NCBI GenBank assembly: GCA_036172665.1
Contig: CM069871.1
Coordinates: 2,914,001-2,978,000 of the forward strand
Direction of reading: 5' to 3'
From: Prosopocoilus inquinatus
Taxonomy: Eukaryota > Arthropoda > Insecta > Coleoptera > Lucanidae
DNA: 64,000 nucleotides
Numbering within the stretch: position 1 is the stretch's first letter; the number at the start of each line of letters is the position of its first letter. Shown here piece after piece: positions 48,036 to 59,896 of the stretch. Position numbers and translations under genes: made by a program. The notes below the pieces were generated by a model. The model worked only from the letters and a program-made list of their open reading frames with translations. It was not told the origin of the DNA and made no database searches.

Positions 48036-48690
48036 ATTTATGTACATTTTATTTTATTTTATGTACAGAATATAACAAGTTTTCAAATTTCAAAATGAGA
48101 ACAAAACACGTTCGAGTTAAAGAAATTGAATAATCTTCCGCGATTTCTCTGTGATGGAAGAGATCAATCCGGACGGAGATTCAATGAATACGAAATTGCG
48201 TAAGGATTTGGGCCCTCCCCGGATTCAAGGACAATACACAATATCGGAAGACAATACTTCTAAACACGCGCTGTTATTGTTCGGGGGGTCGACGCATAGA
48301 AATCACGAAAACGTTCCCGGCCACATGAAAACGCGATTAAGAAGAGCTTGATATGTGAGAAAACACACCGGAGATTTTGCTGATCGCGATTTAATAATAT
48401 TAATGCGAAAATGAATTTTTCGCCTGTTTCTCCTCCTCCTCCTCCTCTTCCTTAAAAGGGTCACAGAAGATCGAATCTCGATCTTGGCGCATTTTCTCTT
48501 CTAAGCAGCAGTTTTGGTTATTATACTTCATATCTTGTTTCCGTACCTCATAGGGATTTTATGTGCCACATATATTCCGTACGTGGTGCGAAAAAAAAAT
48601 ACATTCCGGGGATGTTATATTGTTACGGTATTCCTCTGCTATGCCGTGCCTCTCAAACATCAATTACCCACAGTCAATAATTCTTTCATT
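48036..48690. other. Unique spacer between two inverted arrays
   Basis: It holds a 66-codon frame at 48151-48351 with no recognised family and a CTCCTCCTCC tract near 48430. It separates arrays of the same family in opposite orientation. Confidence 0.5.
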
Positions 48691-50860
48691 ACTCTTTCAT
48701 TACTTAGATGCTAATTTTATTTTAACGGATATTGGTAATAACCTGTACGGTGCTGCTATGTGTTCGTCTCTTCCTTTTGCTCAATTTAAGTGAATTTAGC
48801 CTTAGTCACTTGAATGTTACGGACGAAAGAACATGACGTTTTCAAGATTGAACAAAGAAAAATAGCTTCGAGCTCATTCGATGACAAGAGCGTTGAAAAT
48901 TTTATTTCTCCAGATATTGTAAATAAACTGTACGGTACCGCAATGTGTTTATATCGATGTTTTTGATCAATTTGAGCGAGTTGAACCTTATTCCGTTGAT
49001 ATAACGAGCAAAGCAACATGAATTTTTCCCGGTCGAACAAAGGAAAGTTGCTCCAAGCTCACTTGACGACTAGAGGGTTGCTAATTTTATTTTACAGACA
49101 TTGCTAATAACCTGTACGGTCCTGCTATGTGATCATCTTTACCTTTTGCTCAATTTTAGTGAGTTTAGCCTTAGTCACTTGAATATTACGGACGAAGAAA
49201 CAAGACGTTTTCAAGATTGAAGAAAGAAAAATAGCTTTGAGCTCATTCGATGACAAGAGGGTTGAAAATTTTATTTCTCCAGACATTGTAAATAAACTGT
49301 ACGGTACTGCTATGTGTTTAAATCGATGTTTTTGCTTAATTTGAGCGAGTTGAACCTTATTCAGCTGATATTATGAATTAAGCAACATAAATTCTTCACG
49401 GTCGAACAAGGAAAAGTTGCTACAAACTCACTTGACGACTAGAGGGTTGCTAATTTTATTTTACAGACATTGGTAATAACCTGTACGGTGCTGCTATGTG
49501 TTCGTCTCTTCCTTTTGCTCAATTTAAGTGAATTTAGCCTTAGTCACTTGAATATTACGGACGAAGAAACATGACGTTTTCAAGATTGAACAAAGAAAAT
49601 AGCTTCGAGCTCATTCGATGACAAGAGGGTTGAAAATTTTATTTCTCCAGATCTTGTAACTAAACTGTACGGTACCGCTATGTGTTTATATCGATGTTTT
49701 TGCTCAATTTGAGCGAGTTGAACCTTATTCAGTTGATATAACGAGCAAAGCAACATGAATTTTTCCCGGCCGAACAAAGAAAAATAGCTCCAAGCTCATT
49801 TGACGACTAGGTTACAAATTTTATTTTTACAGTCATTGGTAATAACCTGTACGGTTCTGCTATGTGTTCGTCTCTTCCTTTTGCTCAATTTAAGTGAATT
49901 TAGCCTTAGTCACTTGAATATTACGGGCGAAGAAACATGACGTTTTCATGATTGAACAAAGAAAAATAACTTCGAGCTCATTCGATGACAAGAGGGTTGA
50001 AAATTTTATTTCTCCAGATCTTGTAAATAAACTGTACGGTACCGCTATGTGTTTATATCGATGTTTTTGCTGAATTTGAGCGAGTTGAACCTTATTCAGT
50101 TGATATAACGAGCAAAGCAACATGAATTTTTCCCGGTCGAACAAAGGAAAGTTGCTCCAAGCTCACTTGACGACTAGACGGTTGCTAATTTTATTTTACA
50201 GACATTGCTAATAACCTGTACGGTCCTGCTATGTGTTCGTCTCTTCCTTTTGCTCAATTTAAGTGAATTTAGCCTTAGTCACTTGAATATTACGGACGAA
50301 GAAACATGACGTTTTCAAGATTGAACAAAGAAAAATAGCTTCGAGGTCATTCGACGACAAGAGGGTTGAAAATTCTATTTTTCCAAATCTTGTAAATAAT
50401 CTGTACGGTATTGCTATGTGTTTATATCGATGTTTTTGCTCAATTTGAGCGAGTTCAACATTATTCAGTTGATATTATGAACAAAGCCACATGAATTTTT
50501 CACGGCCGAACGAAGGAAAATAGTTCCAAGCCCATTTGATGACAAGAAAGTTGCTAATTTTATTTTCACAGACCTTGGTAATAACCTATATGGTGCTGCT
50601 ATGTGTTTATCTCTTCCTTTTGCTTAGTTTGAGTGAGTTTGGCTTTAGTCAGTTTGATATTAAGGACAAAGGAACATGAGGTTTTCAAGATTAAACAAAG
50701 AAAAATAGCTCCAAGCCCATTCGACGAGAAGAGAGTCGATAATTTTATTTCTCCAGACATTGTTAATCATCTGTACGGTCCTGCTATGTGTTTATATGCA
50801 AGTTTTTGCGTACGTTGAACCTTATTCAGTTGATATTACGAACAAAGCAAGATTTTTTTA
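48691..50860. repeat. 180/360-bp dimeric array, orientation 2 (inverted)
   Basis: Same family as 44736-48035 but reverse-complemented: CTGTACGGTGCTGCTATGTG, TTTTGCTCAATTTGAGCGAG, TCCAAGCTCACTTGACGACT. About six dimers, again ~360 bp apart (49777 to 50144 is 367 bp). Confidence 0.95.
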
Positions 50861-53150
50861 ATAATAAACATTCAAAGACATGAAGGTGACCTTCACCAAG
50901 AAACAAAGAGAGATGTACCAGCGCGATAACAATTTGCAAAATTAAAATTTCGGAACAAAATTAAAAAACAAAAACAAATTATGATCGGAATTATTCGTGA
51001 AAGAAGTTTAGTTTCAGGAAACGTAAAAACAAAAAATAATATTTTTTCTTTTTAAATAAAAGTTTTATTTGTATTTTAATTAATTCTTTTGATCTCGCGA
51101 CATATTTTTGGGTTTTCTTCGTTTTTTTTAGTTTCTGCTTCGTGTCTCTTCGGCGAAACAGTCCGTACGTGTTTCCCCCTCCCCCTCCGGTTTTATTCAT
51201 GAAATGCTTAGCCCACTTTCACATAAGCGCAAAAAAAAATGTATATAACCCGAGCTCGAAATCGGACGGGCATTTGCAATTCCTTCGTGCGACAGGAGGC
51301 AAGCGAAACCGAAAGCTTCGTCTAATATTCATGAGCTTACATTTTTCCCGCCTAATTGTAAAGCTTTCCATCCGATGCGATGGATGGCGCGGCATAAAAG
51401 GAGGCTGTTCAAATAATTAGGGCTTGAAAGCGCTGCTTCGCTGCTTTAATTTAACCTGGTTACATTTTTTAATCAAAGGCAAAAATACTTGGACAGGTAA
51501 TCAATTAAATTAATACATGTAAGAGGAAAATGACAGCGACGCGACATATCGATAAACATACCTATTAATTATTAGTTCAGAGCGGACAAATTAAGGCAAG
51601 GTCATATACGTCTCATACTTATTAATTATTAGTTGAGAGCGGACAAATTAAGGCAAGGTCACATACGTCTCATTTATTAATTGAGTCTCGCTTACTCAAA
51701 AACCTTAAAACGTCCGCACGTTAGTTATTAATCAGTCATTTATCAACAGTGATAAACTTTGATTTAATTTTCCTGAGGGGTGTTGTTTTTGTTGGAGTTC
51801 TTGTACGCAAGAAAACTTTTGCACTGCTGTTAATTGGATTATAAGACGATCGAGCCCTCACTGACTGCATCCTCCAAATATATCCTTCGCAGATAATAAT
51901 CCCCTTTTCACAGAAGCCCCGCCAAATACTCTCGATGATCGAATTGTTATCTAATTGCACTTATTGCCGGTATTCCCCCTTCATTTTTTTTTTTTAAATC
52001 AAGCGTTTTCCATTCGTCGATGGCTGTGATTGTAGAACAACGACTCAAGTATTATTCTCACTTTCGCAAAAGTTTTAGATAACTGTTACGTTCGTATTTC
52101 TTTGTAATCGTTACGGTCGGGTAGGCTTCCCTTTGTGCACGCATGTAAAAGGCGTGGTGGTTGCTTGTAGTTGTATTCGTTCGCATTTCTCTCTCAGCGT
52201 AAATATCAATGCAATGGAAACTTCTTAGGGAGTGACTTATATTTTTTTTTTAATCTTTATAAATTATTGTTTGCTACTCTCGATCGTGAATAAAAGAATA
52301 TTTTTTTATCCTCCAAGGCAAAAAGGATTTTAAATTCATCGATTGCTTCGAAACGTCGCCGATTGAAGCACATACACATGAAGAAAACAGTAATTTTCAG
52401 CAACTTTATGTGGGTGTTAAAGTTAGAGTTATTCTGATCGAAGTTTGAACATAGTGCGCTCGTTACAATTCCATAAAAGTAAGAGACGTGTTAGAGGGGG
52501 AGGGCGAGCCGCCGTAAAATTTTTATTTTATCAAATATTGGCTCGGGGATGTGCTCCCTACCCACCGTTCAAACTAAACCCTCTCACCCTCGCGCGCACT
52601 AAAACTCCTTCTTAAGTCTTCAGCAAATCATAGTAAAACATAAACCGCACAATCGGACACGGACTTATATGTTGTCAAAAAAAAAATCATTTTAAAATGT
52701 AAGACTTAGACTTAGTTTTATAAAGGGTTGTCGTTTTCAAAGTCGCTTACATTACAGAAACATTAATTGCATACATAAAGAGTGTATTGATATCATAAAT
52801 CATAAATATATACCGGGTGTTTGTGAAATAAGTGCAGAAATTTAAACCTGTAATACATCACCATAAATGCGAACGATTGAACTTACATGTCCTTAACAGA
52901 AGTTTTACACATTTCGAGAAAGTCGCGGTTTTTTTTCCGCGGCCTCTGATATGATGCATCAAATATTATTGAGTGGGAGAGGCAGCATTCACTGTTGCAG
53001 GCGAGATTAATACAGTCAACAAGTACTAAATTTTCATACCGTTCTCGGAACAAGTGGTCCGAATTCTTTTCCCTGTTAATAAATTCATTCACACACGGTA
53101 TTTTTTTCTTTTTTTTTTTTTAATAATAAAAGTAACTTACGAATACTTAC
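50861..53150. other. Unique intron sequence beside the N-terminal exon
   Basis: Mostly single-copy. A short direct duplication (TTATTAATTATTAGTT.AGAG followed by CGGACAAATTAAGGCAAGGTC) occurs at 51562-51604 and 51618-51661. A foldback-like end ATACCGGGTGTTTGTG occurs near 52811. No gene is visible. Confidence 0.45.
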
Positions 53151-53290
53151 AACATCGATGAGCTGTGATAATTTGAGCTTAATTTTAACGGTAAGGGCAT
53201 CTGTGACGTTAACAACCGGCCGCACCAATTTATTGTAGTTGGAGAGCAGATCATCATAAAGGCGTTTTGCGTCTGGGTTACACGAACATC
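53151..53290 (-). CDS. nAChRalpha3: nAChR alpha3-like exon: mature N-terminus
   Basis: This 140-nt exon (2 + 46 codons) starts after a cgcag acceptor and ends at a gtaagt donor. It encodes [18 protein letters not shown], then [15 protein letters not shown] and [28 protein letters not shown] is the conserved start of mature insect nAChR alpha subunits (the N-terminal helix). [10 protein letters not shown] is the first beta strand of the extracellular domain. N-V-T is a potential N-glycosylation site. The first two bases complete a codon begun in an upstream signal-peptide exon, so an in-frame ATG must lie further up on the minus strand; I could not identify it. The exon sits in largely unique sequence, about 1.1 kb downstream (in transcript direction) of a 380-bp repeat array. 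Confidence 0.92.
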
Positions 53291-54429
53291 CTGCGAAAAA
53301 AAAGGGTGAAAATTACCTCACACACACACACCCCAATTAACAACACCCGAAAACGCACGGTTATGGTTATTAATAAGTTAACACAGGCGGCAACTTCGTC
53401 GTTCGTATTAAATCAAAACCTGTTAATTACTACAAAATTTCCCTCTTCACATAAATCTGAACACGTTCATTATTCGACTTAGAATCGAATTAATAAACGT
53501 GCGCATTTGACAGCATTATGGTTAAAATTCATTTATCAAATTAGCATTAGCCCCTCCCCCGCCCCCCCACGTTGGGCGCCAAAACTCGCGCGGCGAATTG
53601 GTCATAAATTAGCGCAGCGGAAGTCGTTTCGAAAATTAAATTTGCACGCATTGTTTACTGTTCGGTCGAGAGTAATTACGATTTGCCTAATTTATTAATT
53701 AATGGAAATGTTAACGGCTGTTGCATTTCCGATTGTTTTGGGGGCCCAATAATATACAAAGTTGAAAATCTAAAAGGCTCATTTCGTTTGTTCGCGCGTG
53801 CCTCAATTTTCTTTTGTGTTGAAATTTTTAACGGATTTGTTGGCCGCAGTTTTCCCCGCGTTTGGGGGATCGTTCGACGATTCTGTGGAGTGTGCCCCGC
53901 TATCCAGGCTTACCTTATTCTTCGGCAAGATAAGCGCCGTGTTTGTTCCGTCCGTTTTGAAGCTCGCCTGATTTCCACGTGCGTTTACCGTTTAGGGTTG
54001 CTTTACTTCCATTTATTTTCTCCCTTATAGCAAGTAGTCAGGGGCAGTTCGCGAGGCTGAGTAAAGCGCCGGCCCAGTTTATCGCCTTGCATAGTACCGA
54101 ACGGCGGCGCGGACACCGCAACGGCAGTGGTGTGCAAGTCACGTGACGAACCGGCAACTTGGGCGAATTACTTGCACTTCCCGTACAAGATTTGATTGTA
54201 TTTTTTTTGCCAATTGCAAACTCTGTGGGAGGGGACTTGCCTTGTATGTGAGAATTTCTCAATTTTTGCTGACCGAATATTGTTTGGGGCTTTAATTGTT
54301 TTTTTTTTTTTTGTTAAACTTTGGGTCTTTTTACAGTTTACGACCTCTCGTTTGTATTTTGTTTGTTCGTACTTGTCAATTTAGTTTCTTCTCTTGAATA
54401 TTATCTTACACGCTTTACGCCACAGTTGT
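53291..54429. other. Sequence upstream of the N-terminal exon
   Basis: Intron 1 or 5' region of the nAChR gene. It is less AT-rich between 53860 and 54170. A 115-codon plus-strand frame (53683-54030) and a 74-codon minus-strand frame (54038-54262) match no family I know. A signal-peptide exon could not be identified here. Confidence 0.4.
53567..53581 (-). other. Second tRNA-Lys primer-binding-site-like word
   Basis: CCACGTTGGGCGCCA followed by AAAACTC, the same 3'-CCA-containing end and flank as at 44118-44139, in the same orientation 9.4 kb away. Upstream of CCAC it is a C-run rather than GAGCC, so this copy is degraded. Confidence 0.45.
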
Positions 54430-57010
54430 TTTTTTTTTTTTTTGTAGATGCTAAGAAATGTAAGCTGCGCGAGAGTACTCCGGCTAAAGCGCGTATGCCC
54501 GTTTGCTTGGGCCCTCTAAAATACAATATTTATAACTAATAATAGCTAAATCAGCGGGGGGGGGGGGGGGATTTTGTCTGTGAGAATTTCTTAATTTTTG
54601 CTGCCCTAATATTGTTTGGGACTTTAATTTGTCTTTTGTTCTTAAACTTTCAGCCTTCATACAGTTTACGTCTCATCGTTTGATATTTTGTTTGTTCGCA
54701 CTTGTCAATTTAGTTTCTTCTCTTGAATATTGCCTTGCGCGCGTCACGCCACATTTTTTTTTTTTTGTAGATGCTAAGAAATGTAAGCTTCGCGAGAGTA
54801 CTCCCGCTGGGCCCTATAAAATACAATGTTTATGATAAACTGACAAGGGGCAAGGCTTGATTGAATTTCTTCTGTCAACCGCGAACTCTGTGCGGCTATG
54901 AGGGGGGAGGGGGCTTTTGCATGTGAGAAATTCTCAATTTTTGTTGCCTTCATATTGTCGAGGTGGTTTAATTTTAATTTTAATTTTTTTGTTAAATTTG
55001 GAATGTACACACAGTTTACGTCCCGCATTTGTGCTATTTTGTTTGTTTGTACCCGTCTCAATTTAGTTTGGCTTAAATTCAGAGAGCTATTGGAGTTTTT
55101 CTCCACTTGCTTTTTTTGCCTTTCGTGAACATTGTCTTGCGCGGTTCACGCCACAGTTTTCTTTGTAGATGTTAATAAATGTAAGCTGCGCGTGAGTACT
55201 CCCGCGAATGCGCAGATGCCCGTTTGCTGACGACCCAATTTTTGGGGCAAGATTTAATTTAATTTCTTCTGTCAACTGCGAACCCTGCGGAAGGGGGGGG
55301 GGAACTTTTGCTTCTAAGAATTTCTCAACTTTTACTGCTTTAATATTGTCTGGGGTTTAATTTTTAATTTTTTTTTGTTAAACTTAATCTATACAGTTTA
55401 CGTCCCGTATTTGTGCTATTTTTTTGTTCGTACCTGTCAATTTAGTTTGGCTTAAATTCAGAGAGCTATTGGAGTTTTTCTCCACTTGCTTTTTTTGCCT
55501 TTCGTGAACATTGTCTTGCGCGGTTCACGCCACAGTTTTCTTTGTAGATTTTAATCAATGTAAGCTGTGCGTGAGTACTCCCGCGAATGCGCAGATGCCC
55601 GTTTGCTGACGTCCCAATTTTTGGGGCAAGATTTAATTTTATTTCTTCTGTCAACTGTGAACTCTGCGTTGGGGGGAGGGGGGCTTTTGCTTCTAAGAAT
55701 TTCTCAACTTTTACTGCTTTAATATTGTCTGGGGTTTAATTTTTAATTTTTTTTTTTGTTAAACTTAATCTATACAGTTTACGTCCCGTATTTGTGCTAT
55801 TTTTTTGTTCGTACCCGTCTCAATTTAGTTTGGCTTAAATTCAGAGAGCTATTGGAGTTTTTCTCCACTTGCTTTTTTTGCCTTTCGTGAACATTGTCTT
55901 GCGCGGTTCACGCCACAGTTTTCTTTGTAGATGTTAATAAATGTAAGCTGCGCGTGAGTACTCCCGCGAATGCGCAGATGCCCGTTTGCTGACGTGCCAA
56001 TTTTTGGGGCAAGATTTAATTTTATTTCTTCTGTCAACTGTGAACTCTGCGTTGGGGGGAGGGGGGCTTTTGCTTGTGAGAATTTCTCAACTTTTGCTGC
56101 TTTAATATTGTTTGGGGGTTTAATTTTATTTTTTTTTTTGTTAAACTTAACCTATACATTTAATTTTTGGGTAGTTCTTACTCGTGAGAATTGCAGAGAA
56201 TATGAAACAAATAAAAAAAACTTTTTAAAACGAGCTAAAAGGGTAATTTATTGACTTACTTGACGTTTCGCAAATAAAATTATTTGCGTTATCAAAAGTG
56301 AATAACGGAAAATATAAACAATTTAGCCTGCTATTATTATTATTCACTTTTGATAAGGCAAATAATTTTATTTGCGAAACGTCAAGTAAGTCAATAAATT
56401 ACCCTTCAGCCCACAGTTTTCTTTTTGTAGATGCTAAAAAATGTAAGCTGCGCGAGAGTACTCCCGCTAATTACCCGATGTCTGTTTGCTTGCTTTATAT
56501 ACCTGCTACTGACAGCCTGTTTTGGGGAAATTCCAAAAATTTGATTGTACTTCTTTTGTCAACGGCGAACTCTGTGTTGGTTGGGGGGAGGGGAGGCGCG
56601 GGGGGCTTTTGCCTGTGAGAATTCCTCAATTTTTGCTGCCCTAATATTGTCGGGGGGTTAAATTTTTAATTCTTTTTGTGAAACTTAGAATCTGTACAGT
56701 TTACGTCTCGTATTTGTGCTACTTTCTTTGTTCGTCAATTTAGTTTGGCTTAAATCCAGAAAGCTACTGGAGTTTTTCTCCAACTCGTTTTCTTTTGCCT
56801 CTCATGAATTGTTTTCTTGCGCGCATCACGCCACTGTTTTTTTTTTTTCTTTTCGTAGACGTTACAAAATGTAAGCTGCGCGAGAGTACTCCCGCTAAGG
56901 CGCCGATGCCCTTTTGCTTGGACCATGTAAAATACAATATTTATGATATAACCACCACTGACTGCCCAATATGGGGTTGCTTGTTAACTCGGAACGCCCT
57001 GCTTGTAGTA
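54430..57010. repeat. ~380-bp tandem array
   Basis: Units carry TTTTGTAGATGCTAAGAAAT, GTAAGCTGCGCGAGAGTACT, CAGTTTACGTC.CGT and GAATTTCTCAATTTTTGCTG. Equivalent minus-strand points at 55275, 55654 and 56037 give periods of 379 and 383 bp; other units are diverged. G-runs (for example near 54557 and 55285) vary in length. One unit is interrupted by a hairpin element at 56239. Confidence 0.93.
56239..56406. mobile_element. 168-bp hairpin element inserted in the 380-bp array
   Basis: AAGGGTAATTTATTGACTTA to GAATAA pairs almost perfectly, over about 66 bp per arm, with the right arm ending TAAGTCAATAAATTACCCTT. The loop is about 35 nt. Non-coding MITE. Confidence 0.88.
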
Positions 57011-58378
57011 AATAATATATAATAATTTAAATATCTTTCATATTACGATGTTCACGCTTGCGGGAGGTAATCTAAAGATCACTTTTTTTCTACTTATTGA
57101 GATTCAGTCGTCGAGACTGTGTTAATAAATTTGCACGCCGAGTTTACTGCACTTATAAATAATTTCGTGCGTTTGCAATTCCGCAAGAAGTAAAAAAGGG
57201 GCTTACGCCAAAAGTAAAACAAACAACTTCTGCGAAACACAGGCGAGCAACAAAGTAGTTTATTTATAATTCACGGTATGCACTGTAGGTAAATATTTCT
57301 GTGTAGCTTTGTGTGCTTGTTGGCTTACGTTTGCTTGCTCTCCTGTTTATATAATTTAAGTTCCCTTGATTGTTTATTTTAAGTGTACTCTGAAATTGCT
57401 CTGATCTTTTATGAATTCAGGAATTTTTTTGGCTTTTTTTTATATTACGCAGAGTGACGTGACGCCTTGGAATTAGAAGCTAGGCAACCCATTCTACTTC
57501 TACGTGTGCGGTTCTTGAGAACGCTGATTTGATTGATGGGTGGCCTAATCAATCCAAAAGCTTCACGGGTCAAGTATATTTTTTAACGCCGCGCCGCGCC
57601 AATTAGAAAATAGGCAACCCAGTCTACTCCTCTGTATATTCAGTTCCTAAAAACGCTGATTTGATTGATGGGTTGCCTACATCTCCAAAACCTTCAAGGG
57701 TCAACTATTATTTTTGTATGCATACAATCCCAATCCCTCTTGCTCTTTGTTTGGCGATTTTCTCTGTAGGATTTAACATTGTGTAACTGAGTTATCGGTT
57801 TTGGATTTCCATCTCGTTGTCAGTGAAATTTACTTGGAATTTCGAGGCGTAAGTAACTCTAACACGACGAACGCCTCACCACACTGTCTTAAATACTTGA
57901 TTATACTGTACGGCATTCCATACTTGAAGCAGCTGGACGTCTATTAAATTTTGCACCTGTTACTTGAAACTTTAATGGAAGCCATCTTCGGTTGGTATCT
58001 TTGACGACGAGCCGGAATGGGAGACAGGTCCGATGGAACTCTCTCTTGTACAAGGCACTTCTCATTTTATAAATAATAATAATAATAATAATTCGTAAAG
58101 TGAAATCGCAGAAAACAGAAAATGAAAAGGGAATTTCTAGTTCACGAAGAGTAGGTAACTTTTATTGTGCTTTTATTTACTAAACAAAAAAAAAAGATTG
58201 GGAGAAGGTTTTCACATTCGTCTTGTTTAGATAGAATAAGTAAGACGCGAACGAAAGAGATACCACGTGAGCTTGGAGCCGTGTTGTATCTATAGAGTGA
58301 GTGACAATGATTGATTGTCACGTCCGTTGCAAATCGAAATAAAAGTGATCACGTGCCCTTTAATCATTTTGTCAGATG
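57011..58378. other. Upstream region with two GGCAACCC hairpins
   Basis: Hairpins TAGGCAACCCATTCTACTTC...GATTGATGGGTGGCCTA (57481-57547) and a second copy (57611-57680) belong to the same family as the words in the 32.8-37 kb array. An AAT microsatellite is near 58070. No gene recognised. Confidence 0.5.
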
Positions 58379-59033
58379 TACAGGGTGTCCCAAACCTCTG
58401 GAAAAGATCAAAAGTGCCCCTTTAAATTAAATTCATTCTATCAAGAAAAGCTCTCGGCAAAAGTTGTGTAGGTTTTAATTCCGCATAATTTAAAATTATT
58501 TTCAAGTATACAGGTTGTTCATTTAATAAGTTACGAACCTAACTTATTATTTTTTTAAATGGAACACCATATATTTTATTGCAGTTAGCCGGTTAGCACT
58601 TGAGGAGACGATAAAAATGCTATAACATTATACTTACTTATTTTTAGTATTTACCGAGTTATTTTTAATTTTATGCAAGAAATGGGTGATGTTTGATCGT
58701 CTGCCAAATTGTCAATTTTATGATTATGATGCGACAATTAACCTTAGACCAAAAGCGTGTTCATAATTTTTAAAAGCCCAACGACCATCAACAACACTAC
58801 GATTCAGTTCGCGTATTCTAAAATTAGTCATGGTTTTCACAAATAGAACAGCCTGTATATTATGGTATATTTGAAGAGTCCTTCCTGCGAGCTTTCCAAC
58901 CATATCATATTTTATGGTCTTAAGGTTTATAACTTGAATGAAAACCTACACAACTTTTGTTAAGAGCTTCTCTTGATAAAATGAATTTAAAGGGGCATTC
59001 TTGGACTTTTACAGAGGTTTCGGACACTCTGTA
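58379..59033. mobile_element. 655-bp foldback element, TACAGGGTGTCC ends
   Basis: The outer arms (about 100 bp) include CAGGGTGTCCCAAACCTCTG and TGCCCCTTTAAAT on the left and their complements on the right, which ends CTGTA. Inner ends ATACAGGTTGTTC (58509) and GAACAGCCTGTATA (58847) suggest a second concentric pair. No transposase. Confidence 0.8.
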
Positions 59034-59896
59034 TACATTGTACCATTATGCAGGGACGGCGCGGAAGGCGGTAAGCAAGGTAAGCAAGACATGAGGACGC
59101 TGATCCAAAAATGTTAACCAAAAACGATTAAAGCCCAGCTCGAACAATTTCAAGGTCAATCAACACGGGCTCGTCTAGTACAAGATGGGAAATGCATTCA
59201 AATATTTTGCTGTCAACTTCATTTTCTAAATTTCTCGTTGCTGAAAAATGTCGTAAACAACTTTTTTTTGTTAGGTATCAAGAAAATTGCTTAATCACGA
59301 GTTAGGGTTGCAATATTATTATTTTTTATTCACTTTGCAGTGATGTTGATGGTTGCCCCCTCGATGGTAGGTACAGACAAGCTCTTTAGTAATGTCTCCG
59401 CAATCAAATTTTAAGTCGCGATCTGAAAGGTGAATAGACACATGTTGAATTTTATTTCATGTTTTTATTTTGTGTTTATTCACCTCCCTGCCCGTTTGCT
59501 AGTCTGTCTACCAATCAAAGTGATCAGAAGGCATTAGTTCGTTATTTAACATTTATAGGGGAGACATTACTAAAGACCTTGACTGTACATACTCCCTCAA
59601 CAATTACACCGTCTTGTCAATCAGTTCGATCAAAATTAATCAGGCGAATTTAAATAGGAGTTAAAAGTTATAAGCGCGATTACAAAGAAAAAACAATATA
59701 AATTTATTTACTAACACACCTAAAAATTTATAAAATTTTGCTGCAATTAACCGTTAAAACAAAAGAAATAAAGATCTTAAAACAACCTAATCTCACACTT
59801 TGCGGCAATCCGCGGCAGTATTGCCAACTCATCAAATTTCGAAGTTCGTATATTTTTTAAAGAAAATATCGATTTTGAAGTTACAAATCGTATTAT
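59034..59896. other. Unique sequence between two foldbacks
   Basis: A 64-codon plus-strand frame at 59459-59653 is not recognised. CAAGGTCAATCAAC occurs near 59152. Nothing else is supported. Confidence 0.4.

Larger units (their letters stand above)
7454..53290 (-). other. nAChRalpha3: Partial gene span: insect nAChR alpha subunit, alpha3-like (six exons)
   Basis: The span runs from the first exon found (53290) to the last (7454). The six exons are 140, 45, 110, 181, 116 and 169 nt. Their phases match at every junction: codons are split AA|C for Asn and AG|A for Arg, and the other internal joins are phase 0. Together they give 253 residues of a Cys-loop ligand-gated cation channel of the neuronal membrane, which opens on acetylcholine. 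The adjacent cysteines in [11 protein letters not shown] make it an alpha subunit. The combination [29 protein letters not shown] and [16 protein letters not shown] matches my recollection of insect alpha3 better than alpha1 (TIYSEGLVEW), alpha2/alpha4 (LHYTGKVVW) or alpha8 (TLKYTGEVTW). Introns are about 12.8, 7.6, 5.3, 15.0 and 4.4 kb, and the last intron continues past position 1. The family is certain; the subunit number is an inference from memory. Confidence 0.85.

Noticed and set aside
48151..48351. 66-codon plus-strand frame with balanced composition in the unique core between inverted arrays
   Set aside because: No recognised family, no splice or promoter context that I can support; left as unexplained.
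44712..50144. 61-84-codon frames starting MNFSRSNKEKLLQAHL and MFDREKFMLLCSLYQ
   Set aside because: They are tied to the 360-bp unit, carry frameshifts between units, and occur on opposite strands in the two inverted arrays. No sign of translation.
53683..54030. 115-codon plus-strand frame with several cysteines
   Set aside because: No family recognised and no repeat support; length is compatible with chance in this less AT-rich stretch.
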